Of a DNA stretch of 64,000 nucleotides, positions 33,126 through 41,285 are shown piece after piece. The DNA is from UBA6398 sp963660485 (lineage in GTDB: Bacteria > Bacteroidota > Bacteroidia > Bacteroidales > Bacteroidaceae), in the NCBI GenBank assembly GCA_963660485.1, contig CAVKYH010000003.1, forward strand, positions 1 to 64,000, given 5' to 3'. The position numbers and the translations under genes are program-made. Each line of letters starts with the position of its first letter. Position 1 is the stretch's first letter. Below the pieces are notes generated by a model, which saw only the letters and a program-made list of their open reading frames with translations, ran no database searches and was not told where the DNA came from.

Positions 33126-33165
33126 TAAAAAATCCGGGCATGCCCTGCAAAAGAGCATGCCCGGA
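33126..33165 (-). terminator. intrinsic terminator of eno
   Basis: TCCGGGCATGC pairs with GCATGCCCGGA across a short loop. On the minus strand it is followed by a T run (plus-strand AAAAAA). It begins about 26 bases after the eno stop. Confidence 0.9.
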
Positions 33166-33191
33166 ATATGTTCTGAACCTAAAAAGACCTA

Positions 33192-34505
33192 TTAAGCCTT
33201 CTTGATGCGGTTGTAGCCATATTTTGCAACCTCGCCAAGCTCTTCCTCGATGCGGATAAGCTGGTTGTACTTTGCCATACGGTCGGTGCGGCTCATAGAA
33301 CCGGTCTTAATCTGACCGCTGTTGGTAGCAACGGCGATGTCGGCGATAGTAGTGTCTTCGGTTTCACCGCTGCGGTGTGAAGTAACAGTGGTGTAGCCAT
33401 GACGGTGAGCCATTTCAATAGCTTCGAGAGTTTCGGTGAGAGATCCGATCTGATTAACCTTGATAAGGATAGAATTTGCAGCGCCCATCGAAATACCTTT
33501 CTGCAAGAACTTAACGTTGGTAACGAAGAGGTCATCGCCTACAAGCTGGCAACGGTCGCCGATAGCAGCTGTAAGTTTCACCCAGTTCTCCCAGTCGTTC
33601 TCGTCAAGGCCGTCCTCGATAGAATCGATAGGATATTTTGTGATAAGTTCTTCGAGATATTTGATTTGCTCTTCGGCAGTAAGTTTCTTTCCGTTGGGAT
33701 CTTTCTTCTTGCCGTCCTTCAACTGACGATAATCGTAGTACCATTCGCCATTTTCCTGAACAGCAAACTCAGAAGCTGCGCAGTCCATAGCAATCTTCAC
33801 GTCCTTGCCCGGTTCGTAGCCAGCGTCCTTGATAGCCTGGCAAATGCTTTCGAGAGCATCTTCGATGCCGTTGAGAGCAGGAGCGAAACCGCCTTCATCA
33901 CCTACGGCTGTGGAAAGACCGCGCTTCTTGAGCAATTTAGCAAGAGCGTGGAAAACTTCAGCACCCATGCGGATAGCTTCGCGCTCTGAGGGAGCACCTA
34001 CGGGACGAATCATGAATTCCTGGAACGCAATGGGAGCGTCGGAATGTGCGCCGCCGTTGATGATGTTCATCATAGGCACGGGGAGAACGTAAGTGTTGGC
34101 GCCGCCGATGTAGCGGTAGAGAGGAATGTTGAGAGCCTTTGCAGCAGTTTGTGCAGCAGCGAGAGAAACGCCGAGAATAGCGTTTGCACCGAGTTTGCTC
34201 TTTGTTGCAGTGCCGTCAAGGGCAAGCATCTTGTAGTCGAGCGCGCGCTGGTTGAGCACGTCGTCGCCTTTCAATGCGGGAGCAATTATGTTGTTTACAT
34301 TGTCAACGGCTTTGGTTACGCCCTTGCCGCCAAAACGATTCTTGTCGCCGTCGCGGAGCTCGAGCGCCTCGTTTTCTCCGGTTGATGCGCCTGATGGAAC
34401 GCTTGCGCGACCCATTACACCGTTTTCCAATGTTACTTCAACCTCTACGGTTGGATTACCTCTTGAATCGAGGATTTCTCTTGCATGAATTTTTTCAATC
34501 TTCAT
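33192..34505 (-). CDS. eno: enolase
   Basis: Interconverts 2-phosphoglycerate and phosphoenolpyruvate in glycolysis and gluconeogenesis. The 437-residue length matches the family. Visible motifs are ILDSRGNPTVEVEV near the N terminus, VPSGASTGENEA, the metal and catalytic regions (VGDEGGFAP, SIEDGLDENDW, LVGDDLFVTN) and the closing SHRSGETEDTTIADIAV. Codons are more uniform than in the neighbours, as expected for high expression. It is a single-gene unit with its own promoter and terminator. Confidence 0.97.
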   Translation of the reverse strand: MKIEKIHAREILDSRGNPTVEVEVTLENGVMGRASVPSGASTGENEALELRDGDKNRFGGKGVTKAVDNVNNIIAPALKGDDVLNQRALDYKMLALDGTATKSKLGANAILGVSLAAAQTAAKALNIPLYRYIGGANTYVLPVPMMNIINGGAHSDAPIAFQEFMIRPVGAPSEREAIRMGAEVFHALAKLLKKRGLSTAVGDEGGFAPALNGIEDALESICQAIKDAGYEPGKDVKIAMDCAASEFAVQENGEWYYDYRQLKDGKKKDPNGKKLTAEEQIKYLEELITKYPIDSIEDGLDENDWENWVKLTAAIGDRCQLVGDDLFVTNVKFLQKGISMGAANSILIKVNQIGSLTETLEAIEMAHRHGYTTVTSHRSGETEDTTIADIAVATNSGQIKTGSMSRTDRMAKYNQLIRIEEELGEVAKYGYNRIKKA

Positions 34506-34552
34506 AATAATAATCTGATTTTGACTATATTTTTTCTACTATATTTTCGACA

Positions 34553-34560
34553 CAAAAATA
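34553..34560 (-). promoter_or_regulatory. -7 element TATTTTTG of eno
   Basis: A minus-strand TAnnTTTG match 48 bases before ATG 34505. Confidence 0.6.
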
Positions 34561-34716
34561 ATTCTTTTTTCGTAAAGCTGCGGTTTCGGAGAAAACTATT
34601 TTGTTATTGCTCAAAAACATACGCACCAAATAAACTTTACGTGGCTTGGCTTTTTGTTTATTTCGCAACAGCAGATTACAATTTGGCGAGACATTCTTAC
34701 GAAAGCGCCATGGTTT

Positions 34717-35337
34717 TCAATTTATTTTGGTAAAGAGAGGCATGATGTTCGACATGAACAGCCTTACAGAGATAGCCAACAAAATTATACCGAAAAATTT
34801 GCGCATAAGATAGATTGCCGCCGGACTTATCTTGCGTTCCACCCAATCTATGCAGCGTATCACGAGATAAACACCAAGGCAGTTGAGAAACAAGGCTATT
34901 ATAATGTTTTCAGAAGCGTATTCAGCTTTGAGCGAAAGCAATGTTGTGAACGACCCAGCACCTGCAATCAAAGGGAAAACCACCGGAACGAGGGTAGCTT
35001 CCTTTATCGGCCCCATGTTCTTGAAGATGGTTACGTCGAGAATCATTTCCAACGACATCAGAAACAATACCAGCGCTCCGGCAATGGCGAAAGACTGAAT
35101 GTCTACGCTGAACAAACGAAGCATCGCGTCGCCCGCAATAAAAAAGCCGAACAGCAACGCAAAAGAAATAGACGAAGCTTTCCAAGCACTTACCGGGCGT
35201 CCTTGATTCTTAAGACTTATTATCACGGGGGTAGAGCCGAAAATGTCTATCACGGCAAAGAGTACGATGTAGGCGCTTATTATTTCCTGGAAGTCCAAGC
35301 GCGTCAACCAATAGTCGATAGAGAATAGCGTTTCCAT
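34717..35337 (-). CDS. MarC-family (UPF0056) inner membrane protein
   Basis: The 206-residue product has six predicted hydrophobic segments, the MarC family size and topology. Family-like stretches are LFAVIDIFGSTPVIISL near the N terminus and VVFPLIAGAGSFTTLL in the middle. The function is unknown; despite its name the family is not shown to give multiple antibiotic resistance. It lies 40 bp after waaA and is probably the last gene of gltX-waaA-marC. Confidence 0.87.
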   Translation of the reverse strand: METLFSIDYWLTRLDFQEIISAYIVLFAVIDIFGSTPVIISLKNQGRPVSAWKASSISFALLFGFFIAGDAMLRLFSVDIQSFAIAGALVLFLMSLEMILDVTIFKNMGPIKEATLVPVVFPLIAGAGSFTTLLSLKAEYASENIIIALFLNCLGVYLVIRCIDWVERKISPAAIYLMRKFFGIILLAISVRLFMSNIMPLFTKIN

Positions 35338-35377
35338 TTGATTTGTTTTTTAATATTGCGGTTTGTATTTTGACGGG

Positions 35378-36604
35378 CTACCATTTGATTGCATCGAAAA
35401 TCTTGTCGGCAGCTCCTGCATTTGACATTATATAATTCCCTGCTGCGTCGCCGGCTTTTTTCCTACTGTCTTCGTTTTGCGTAAGTAGCTTCATGGTCAT
35501 CGCGAAAGTGTCGGAAGAAGTGATTTCAAAGCACCCGCCGAGATGCAGAAGCATTTCTGCTTCGCGGAACTTCTGATGATTCGGCCCGATAACCACAGGC
35601 ACGCCGTATACCGCCGCTTCCGGTACGTTGTGTATGCCTACTCCGAATCCTCCGCCCACATATGCGATGTTTCCGTAGCGGTATATTGAAGACAGCATGC
35701 CATATGTGTCCACTATCATGCAGTCGAAATCTTGCAGGTTCGTGTTTTCTTTTTCTGCTTGTGTGATACGGATTGCCGGACGCTTCAAGGCCGACAAAAT
35801 CCGGCGTATATGCGCTTCGTTTACTACGTGGGGGGCGAGAATAAGTTTCAGATCTTTATGTTCATTGAAGTACGGAATGATAATATCTTCGTCAGGTTCC
35901 CAAGAGCTGCCCACGACAAGCACATTGGTTGCGCCTTCGGCAAAATGTTTTGCGGCGTCCACGTCCTTTGCTGCGTTGCGAATGTCGGTAACCCGGTCGA
36001 AGCGTGTATCGCCTGCGACGGAAACGGCCGTTATTCCCACGCTTTCAAGCAGGCGGCGCGAATCGTCGTTTTGCACAAAGATGCGAGTGAAATTGTGCAG
36101 CACTTTGGCGTATTGTTTCCCGTAGGAGCGGAAAAATATCTGGTTTCTCCGGAAAATACTCGACACACTATATACTTCGCATTTGCTTCGGTGTAGCTCG
36201 TCGATGAAGTTTTTCCAGAATTCGTACTTTATGAAAAATGCTTTCTCGGGCTTTACCATGCGCACGAAGCGCCGGGCGTTGCGCGGGGTGTCGAATGGCA
36301 TGTAGCATACGATATCTGCGCCGGCGTAGTTCTTTCTTACTTCATAGCCCGAGGGAGAGAAGAATGTCAGCAGTATTTTATATTCGGGGTGGCGTTGTCG
36401 GATGCGTTCCATAAGGGGACGTCCTTGTTCGAATTCGCCGAGCGATGACGCGTGAAACCATACGTAGCGGTCGTTGGTGCGGAGTGTGCGTGCCAGTATG
36501 CCGAATGTTTCTGCGTGTCCGTCGAGCAGAAGCCTTGCCTTGGTATTGAAAAGCGAGGCTATCCTTACACATAATATATATATGTATATTCCCAGAGAAT
36601 ACAT
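35378..36604 (-). CDS. waaA: 3-deoxy-D-manno-octulosonic acid (Kdo) transferase
   Basis: WaaA (KdtA, GT30) attaches Kdo to lipid A precursors at the inner membrane. The 408-residue product has an N-terminal hydrophobic anchor (SLGIYIYILCVRIASLF). The conserved HASSLGEFEQGRPL contains E57, the position of the proposed catalytic base in the family. FFIKYEFW, VAGDTRFDRV and GGGFGVGIHNVPEAAVYG follow in the usual order. It starts 10 bp after gltX and is co-transcribed with it, linking LPS core synthesis with translation genes. Confidence 0.92.
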   Translation of the reverse strand: MYSLGIYIYILCVRIASLFNTKARLLLDGHAETFGILARTLRTNDRYVWFHASSLGEFEQGRPLMERIRQRHPEYKILLTFFSPSGYEVRKNYAGADIVCYMPFDTPRNARRFVRMVKPEKAFFIKYEFWKNFIDELHRSKCEVYSVSSIFRRNQIFFRSYGKQYAKVLHNFTRIFVQNDDSRRLLESVGITAVSVAGDTRFDRVTDIRNAAKDVDAAKHFAEGATNVLVVGSSWEPDEDIIIPYFNEHKDLKLILAPHVVNEAHIRRILSALKRPAIRITQAEKENTNLQDFDCMIVDTYGMLSSIYRYGNIAYVGGGFGVGIHNVPEAAVYGVPVVIGPNHQKFREAEMLLHLGGCFEITSSDTFAMTMKLLTQNEDSRKKAGDAAGNYIMSNAGAADKIFDAIKW

Positions 36605-36614
36605 CGCCCCGATT

Positions 36615-38144
36615 TTATGCTTCCTTGTGTCCCAGCACGCTTATAGCGCGTTTCATGCGTCGGAGTGTTTCTTCTTTGCCGAGGAAAGCGGATATGTCGA
36701 AAACGTGAGGGCCTATTCCTTCGCCCACAATGGTCAAGCGGAAAGCGTTGAGCACATTTCCCGTTCCGTATTCCTTAGATGCAATCCATTCCATCACTAC
36801 TTTTTCCTGGTTCTCGATAGAGAAATCGTCTATTCCGGCGAGCACGTCGTGCAGTTCCGCCATTACTTCGGGCGAATCCTGTTTCCAGCGTTTTTTCACG
36901 GTTTTTGCGTCATACTCTTCGGGAGCTACGAAGAAGAACTTGCAGAGAGGCCAAAGTTCTTTTACGAAATTAACTCTCCCTTTCATCATCTCAACCACCT
37001 GGGTTGCTCTTTCAAGAGTTTCGTCTATGCCGTTGGCTTTAAGAATCTCGTTGAATTCGGGCGCAAGTGCCTCCGAGGGGGTGCGAAGTATGTATTCGTG
37101 GTTGAACCATTGGGCTTTGACGAAATCGAATTTGGCACCGCTACGGCTGCAATGGTCGAGTTTGAATTTGCTCACGATTTCATCGAGGCTCATTATCTCT
37201 TCGTCATCACCGGGGTTCCATCCGAGCAAAGCAAGGAAGTTTATAACTGCCTGGGGCATGTATCCGCTTTCGCGATAGCCCGATGAGATTTCTCCGCTCT
37301 TGGGGTCGTGCCATTCCAAAGGGAACACGGGAAATCCCAGGCGGTCGCCGTCGCGCTTTGACAGTTTGCCTTTTCCGTCGGGCTTGAGAAGCAACGGAAG
37401 ATGTGCAAAGCGGGGCATCGTATCCTGCCAACCGAGGGCGCGGTAGAGCAACACGTGGAGCGGAGCCGAGGGAAGCCATTCCTCGCCGCGTATCACGTGG
37501 GTAATCTTCATGAGATGGTCGTCCACCACATTGGCAAGATGATAAGTGGGCAGTTGGTCGGCTGATTTATAAAGCACCTTGTCGTCGAGCACCGAGGAAT
37601 TGATCACCACGTCGCCGCGTATCATGTCGTGCACATGCACGTCCTCGCCTCCTTCAATCTTCAGGCGCAAAACAAACTGCGCTCCGCCGTCGATGAGTTG
37701 CTTTACTTCTTCGGCCGAAAGGGTCAAGGAGTTGCGCATTGTGCCGCGCGTTGAGGCGTCGTACTGAAAGTTTGGCGTCTTCTCGCGTGCGGCTTGCAAC
37801 TCTTCGGGGGTGTCGAATGCTATATATGCCTTGCCTTCGTCGAAAAGCTGGCGGGCATATTTCTTGTAAACCTCCCTGCGTTCAGATTGGCGGTAAGGGC
37901 CGTATTCTCCGCCAAAGCTCACACCTTCGTCAAACTTTATCCCGAGCCATTTGAACGATTCGAGAATATAGTCTTCGGCTCCCGGCACAAAGCGGTTGGA
38001 GTCGGTGTCTTCAATGCGGAATATCAGTTTGCCACCATGCTGACGTGCAAAAAGATAGTTGTATAATGCAGTGCGCACACCGCCTATATGCAAAGGTCCT
38101 GTGGGACTTGGCGCGAAGCGTACTCTGACTTGGTTGCTTTCCAT
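36615..38144 (-). CDS. gltX: glutamyl-tRNA synthetase
   Basis: Charges tRNA-Glu. The 509-residue class I synthetase has the HIGH-type motif PLHIGG (17-22), the KMSKS-type motif KLSKR (260-264) and the GluRS signature FRIEDTDSNR. Whether it also misacylates tRNA-Gln cannot be told from this window. It is the first gene of gltX-waaA-marC, with a promoter that has both -33 and -7 elements at the textbook Bacteroidota spacing. Confidence 0.96.
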   Translation of the reverse strand: MESNQVRVRFAPSPTGPLHIGGVRTALYNYLFARQHGGKLIFRIEDTDSNRFVPGAEDYILESFKWLGIKFDEGVSFGGEYGPYRQSERREVYKKYARQLFDEGKAYIAFDTPEELQAAREKTPNFQYDASTRGTMRNSLTLSAEEVKQLIDGGAQFVLRLKIEGGEDVHVHDMIRGDVVINSSVLDDKVLYKSADQLPTYHLANVVDDHLMKITHVIRGEEWLPSAPLHVLLYRALGWQDTMPRFAHLPLLLKPDGKGKLSKRDGDRLGFPVFPLEWHDPKSGEISSGYRESGYMPQAVINFLALLGWNPGDDEEIMSLDEIVSKFKLDHCSRSGAKFDFVKAQWFNHEYILRTPSEALAPEFNEILKANGIDETLERATQVVEMMKGRVNFVKELWPLCKFFFVAPEEYDAKTVKKRWKQDSPEVMAELHDVLAGIDDFSIENQEKVVMEWIASKEYGTGNVLNAFRLTIVGEGIGPHVFDISAFLGKEETLRRMKRAISVLGHKEA

Positions 38145-38170
38145 GCTGTATATGCTAAATTTTAGACGTG

Positions 38171-38201
38171 CAAAGTTACATATTTTTGCACAACCTGCAA
38201 A
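38171..38201 (-). promoter_or_regulatory. complete Bacteroidota promoter of gltX
   Basis: On the minus strand TTTG (plus-strand CAAA at 38198-38201) is followed after exactly 19 bases by TAACTTTG (38171-38178). This is the full -33/-7 consensus, 26 bases before the ATG. Confidence 0.85.
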
Positions 38202-38344
38202 CCTTGTGCTTTTCTATCTCATTGTGTTTGTAGTCTTTTAGTACTACATTGCATTTAGTGCGTGTTGCGCCCTATGTTTTTTGCAATTTACGGGTTGCCG
38301 AAAAAACGGTGTCGACATGCCGTTTTCACGACATGCGCAAGGCG

Positions 38345-38438
38345 CTTTTACGAGGTCTGACCTAATTTAAATTCCGACGCATCTAATTTAAATTTGGTGG
38401 CCCGGAGTTTTTGCGAGATGCCTTGTAGTTTTTTTCTT
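38345..38438. repeat. 21-bp-period mosaic array, copy R13
   Basis: The words AGGTCTGACCT, CCGACGCATCT and TGGTGGCCCGG are followed by GAGTTTTTGCGAGATGCC and a T-rich tail. It lies 3' of xerD and 5' of gltX. The 313-bp gap holds only this array and the gltX promoter. Confidence 0.9.
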
Positions 38439-38457
38439 TGTTTTGAGCAGGATTTTT

Positions 38458-39387
38458 CTAATCAGTTTGCGGCATGTTTGCACGCGGGTGATGCAGCATT
38501 ATTTCCTCCCTCAACCGTCTGTTGTCGAGGTGAGTATATATTTCGGTGGTTGCTATGCTCTCGTGCCCGAGCATCTCCTGAATGGCGCGCAGGTTTGCTC
38601 CCCCCTCCAATAGGTGGGTGGCAAAAGAATGTCGGAAGGTGTGGGGACTTATCTCCTTTGTGATTCCCGCATTGTGGGCAAGCACTTTCACAACATGAAA
38701 CACCGTGATGCGCGACAGCTTTTTGCCTCGCCGAAAACTCAGGAACACAAAGTCTTCATGGCCCGGACGCACATCGATGTGGCAACGGCATTCCTGCCAA
38801 AGGCCCAACTCTTTGAGCGCACGCCCCGAAATCGGCACAAGACGCTCTTTCCTCCCCTTGCCAAACACCCTCACGAATCCCTCATCGGCATATATGTCGG
38901 AAAGATGCAGGTTGCAAAGTTCGCTCACGCGCAATCCGCAAGAATACAACAGTTCTATTATCGTGCGGTTGCGCTGCCCCTCTCTTTCCGACAGGTCGAT
39001 CGACGATATTATGCGGTCGATTTCCTCCACCGTGAGCACCTCGGGCAAATGTTCCCCTATCTTGGGCGACGGCAAAAGCTCCGTGGGCAAATTTTCTATG
39101 CGATGATCCATGAGAAGAAACTTGTAGAAAGCCCTCACACCCGACAGAATACGTGCTTGCGAGCGTGGAGTGATGCCTATATCGTGGAGCCCGGCGGCGA
39201 ATGTCTCAAGGTCGGAAAGCGTTACGGCTTCGGGTATCTTGCCAATGCCCAAAAGATATGAAAGAAGTTTGGAAACATCGTCGGTATATGCCGAAATGGT
39301 GTTGGGAGTCATGTTCTTTTCCAACCTCAAATAGTCGCGGAATAAGCCGAATAGCTCGTCGGAATGTTGCTCTGCGTTCTGGTTCAC
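38458..39387 (-). CDS. xerD: tyrosine recombinase XerD
   Basis: A site-specific recombinase that resolves chromosome dimers at dif with XerC. The 309-residue product has a SAM-like core-binding domain (12-95) and the full catalytic set: R153 (GLRVSE), K177 (FGKGRKE), H249-x-x-R252 (PHTFRH), H275 (LGHES) and Y284 (IYTHLD). Length and the lack of extra domains fit housekeeping XerD rather than an element-borne integrase, and no mobile element is seen around it. The start is GTG 39387, 28 bases past the promoter; the next in-frame ATG would cut into the core-binding domain. Confidence 0.9.
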   Translation of the reverse strand: MNQNAEQHSDELFGLFRDYLRLEKNMTPNTISAYTDDVSKLLSYLLGIGKIPEAVTLSDLETFAAGLHDIGITPRSQARILSGVRAFYKFLLMDHRIENLPTELLPSPKIGEHLPEVLTVEEIDRIISSIDLSEREGQRNRTIIELLYSCGLRVSELCNLHLSDIYADEGFVRVFGKGRKERLVPISGRALKELGLWQECRCHIDVRPGHEDFVFLSFRRGKKLSRITVFHVVKVLAHNAGITKEISPHTFRHSFATHLLEGGANLRAIQEMLGHESIATTEIYTHLDNRRLREEIMLHHPRANMPQTD

Positions 39388-39397
39388 GGAAAATTCT

Positions 39398-39422
39398 TAA
39401 TTTTGCATTGGTTACAAAGTTA
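39398..39422. promoter_or_regulatory. face-to-face promoters of aroQ and xerD
   Basis: Plus-strand TAATTTTG (39398-39405) serves aroQ. Minus-strand TAACTTTG (39415-39422) serves xerD. Each start site falls within the other promoter, so the two transcripts begin by overlapping and polymerases would compete for the same 25 bp. Confidence 0.6.
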
Positions 39423-39438
39423 CAAATTATCGTCGACA

Positions 39439-39867
39439 ATGAAAATTGAAATCATAAACGGTCCCAACCTCAATTTGCTCGGCGTGCGCGAGCCCGAAAT
39501 CTATGGGCATTCGTCGTTCGGGGATTATCTCGAAGCGCTTCGCCAACGCTATCCCGACGTTGAGGTGAGCTATTACCAAAGCAACGTGGAAGGCGAACTC
39601 ATCAACCGCATGCAGGAAATAGGATTTGAGTATGACGGCATAATATTAAACGCCGGAGCATACACGCATACAAGCATCGCGCTCCACGACGCAATCAAGT
39701 CGATAACCACACCCGTTGTAGAAGTTCACATCTCCAATGTGCACCGCCGCGAAGAGTTTCGCCGTCATTCCATGATCTCACCTGCGTGTGCGGGAGTGAT
39801 ATGTGGTTTTGGCCTCGACTCTTACCGTTTGGCCCTCGAAGCACTTTTGGAGTCTGCTAACCGTTGA
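39439..39867 (+). CDS. aroQ: 3-dehydroquinate dehydratase, type II
   Basis: Third step of the shikimate pathway, which feeds chorismate to the pab and trp enzymes encoded in the same window. The 142-residue product has the type II start IEIINGPNLNLLG, the flexible lid region VREPEIYGHSSF with its tyrosine, NAGAYTHTSIALHDAI and the substrate histidine in VEVHISNVHRREEFR. I chose ATG 39439 because the upstream frame has no homology and runs through the promoter. It overlaps the next gene by one base (TGATG). Confidence 0.93.
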   Translation: MKIEIINGPNLNLLGVREPEIYGHSSFGDYLEALRQRYPDVEVSYYQSNVEGELINRMQEIGFEYDGIILNAGAYTHTSIALHDAIKSITTPVVEVHISNVHRREEFRRHSMISPACAGVICGFGLDSYRLALEALLESANR

Positions 39868-40508
39868 TGGAACTCGATTCTTACATAGAAAACCACAGCA
39901 CAGCCGAAGACGATTACCTTTACCGCCTTTGGCGCGCCACAAACCTCCACCTCGTGCGCCCGCATATGGTTTCGGGACACGTGGAAGGGCTTCTGCTCAA
40001 AATGATAGTGGAGATGATTCGCCCGAAAAACGTTCTGGAAATCGGCACATTCACCGGATACTCCGCAATAGCAATGAGCTACGGGTTGCCAACGGACGGA
40101 CGGATTTTTACGTTCGACATAAACGACGAACTTGAAGACTTCACGCGAAAATGGATTGACGGCTCGCGCCGCGCAAAGCAGATAGTCTACACCATAGGCG
40201 ATGTGGCTGAAATATTGCCCGACTTCTGCGCCACGCAAGGCGACCTCGTGTTCGACCTCGCCTTTATCGACGGAAACAAACGGCAATACGTGGAATATTA
40301 TGAGCTTGTAAAGAAACACATGTCCCCCGGCGGATATATTCTGGCCGACAACACTCTTTGGGACGGGCATGTGGTTGACACTGCATACGACCGCGATAGC
40401 CAGACAATAGGCATACGCGAATTTAACGACCATGTGGCAGCCGACAAAACGGCGGAAAAACTGATTCTGCCCATTCGCGACGGACTTACAATAGTGAGAG
40501 TGGAATGA
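39867..40508 (+). CDS. class I SAM-dependent O-methyltransferase (catechol/caffeoyl-CoA type)
   Basis: The 213-residue product has the SAM motif LEIGTFTGYSAIAM (about 53-66) and the metal-site region LAFIDGNKRQYVEYYEL. LADNTLWDGHVVD is characteristic of the divalent-metal caffeoyl-CoA O-methyltransferase-like family. The substrate is unknown. ATG 39867 overlaps the aroQ stop by one base, so the two are translationally coupled; the reason for this pairing is unclear. Confidence 0.85.
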   Translation: MELDSYIENHSTAEDDYLYRLWRATNLHLVRPHMVSGHVEGLLLKMIVEMIRPKNVLEIGTFTGYSAIAMSYGLPTDGRIFTFDINDELEDFTRKWIDGSRRAKQIVYTIGDVAEILPDFCATQGDLVFDLAFIDGNKRQYVEYYELVKKHMSPGGYILADNTLWDGHVVDTAYDRDSQTIGIREFNDHVAADKTAEKLILPIRDGLTIVRVE

Positions 40509-40557
40509 ATGTGCCGAAAAAACGCAAAAACTCCCGCCGCATCACGTATTTTATGAG

Positions 40558-40565
40558 TAACTTTG
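40558..40565 (+). promoter_or_regulatory. -7 element TAACTTTG of the cytidylyltransferase operon
   Basis: It ends nine bases before ATG 40575. With the usual -7 spacing, transcription would begin at or next to the start codon, giving a leaderless or nearly leaderless mRNA. Confidence 0.6.
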
Positions 40566-40574
40566 AAAAATAAA

Positions 40575-41285
40575 ATGGCAACCAGCGAAAACATAGCAAT
40601 TATACTTGCCGGTGGAACAGGCAGCCGCGCCGGTTTCGGCATTCCCAAACAATTTGTGATGCTTGGCGGACGCACGATGATTGAACGCACTGTGGACGCA
40701 TTCCAGCAAAACGAGACGATAACGGGCATCATCGTGGTTACAAACGTTGAAACGGCCGACGAGATGCGCAGCGTGGTGATGAGAAACCGTTGGACAAAAC
40801 TCCGCGGCGTATGCAATGGCGGCATGAACCGTTTTGCTTCGGGCAATGCGGGACTTGCGCTGTGCGCCATGCCCGACTGCAACGTTCTCCTGCACGATGC
40901 CGCGCGCCCCATGGTCTCGCAGCGCATCATTACCGAAGTTTGTGAAGCCTTAAACAGATATCGTGCGGTTGATGTGGCTATTCCGGCAACCGACAGTCTG
41001 ATGGTGTCGGACGGGGAAACGGTGTCGCATTATCTTGACCGCAGCAAAATTTGGAATGTCCAGACGCCGCAGGGATTTAATATAGACATAATTCGCACGG
41101 CATATACCGAAGCTTTGCGCAACGAGGATTTCAGTGCCACCGACGACTGTTCTGTGGTGCGCAAATACCTGCCCGATGTAGAAATTGCCCTTGTGCGCGG
41201 CGACGTAAACAATATAAAACTCACCTATCCCGAAGACAAGGAACGCATAGAGCGCATGTTGTCGGAAAAACAAGCCGCAAAATGA
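40575..41285 (+). CDS. ispD: IspD/TarI-family cytidylyltransferase
   Basis: The 236-residue nucleotidyltransferase has the IspD pattern: IILAGGTGSRAGFGIPKQFV (CTP site), VLLHDAARPMVS, WNVQTPQGF and ATDDCSVV. IspD forms CDP-methylerythritol in the MEP pathway, and ispG is also encoded in the window. However, the gene is coupled by ATGA overlaps to a glycosyltransferase and a methyltransferase, and an alcohol dehydrogenase follows. A TarI-like role making a CDP-polyol for surface glycan is therefore a real alternative. The upstream in-frame TTG start lies inside the promoter, so ATG 40575 is preferred. Confidence 0.72.
   Translation: MATSENIAIILAGGTGSRAGFGIPKQFVMLGGRTMIERTVDAFQQNETITGIIVVTNVETADEMRSVVMRNRWTKLRGVCNGGMNRFASGNAGLALCAMPDCNVLLHDAARPMVSQRIITEVCEALNRYRAVDVAIPATDSLMVSDGETVSHYLDRSKIWNVQTPQGFNIDIIRTAYTEALRNEDFSATDDCSVVRKYLPDVEIALVRGDVNNIKLTYPEDKERIERMLSEKQAAK

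Noticed and set aside
38458..39387. XerD as the integrase of a mobile element
   Set aside because: Housekeeping size and full motif set, no attachment-site repeats, cargo genes or other element proteins on either side.
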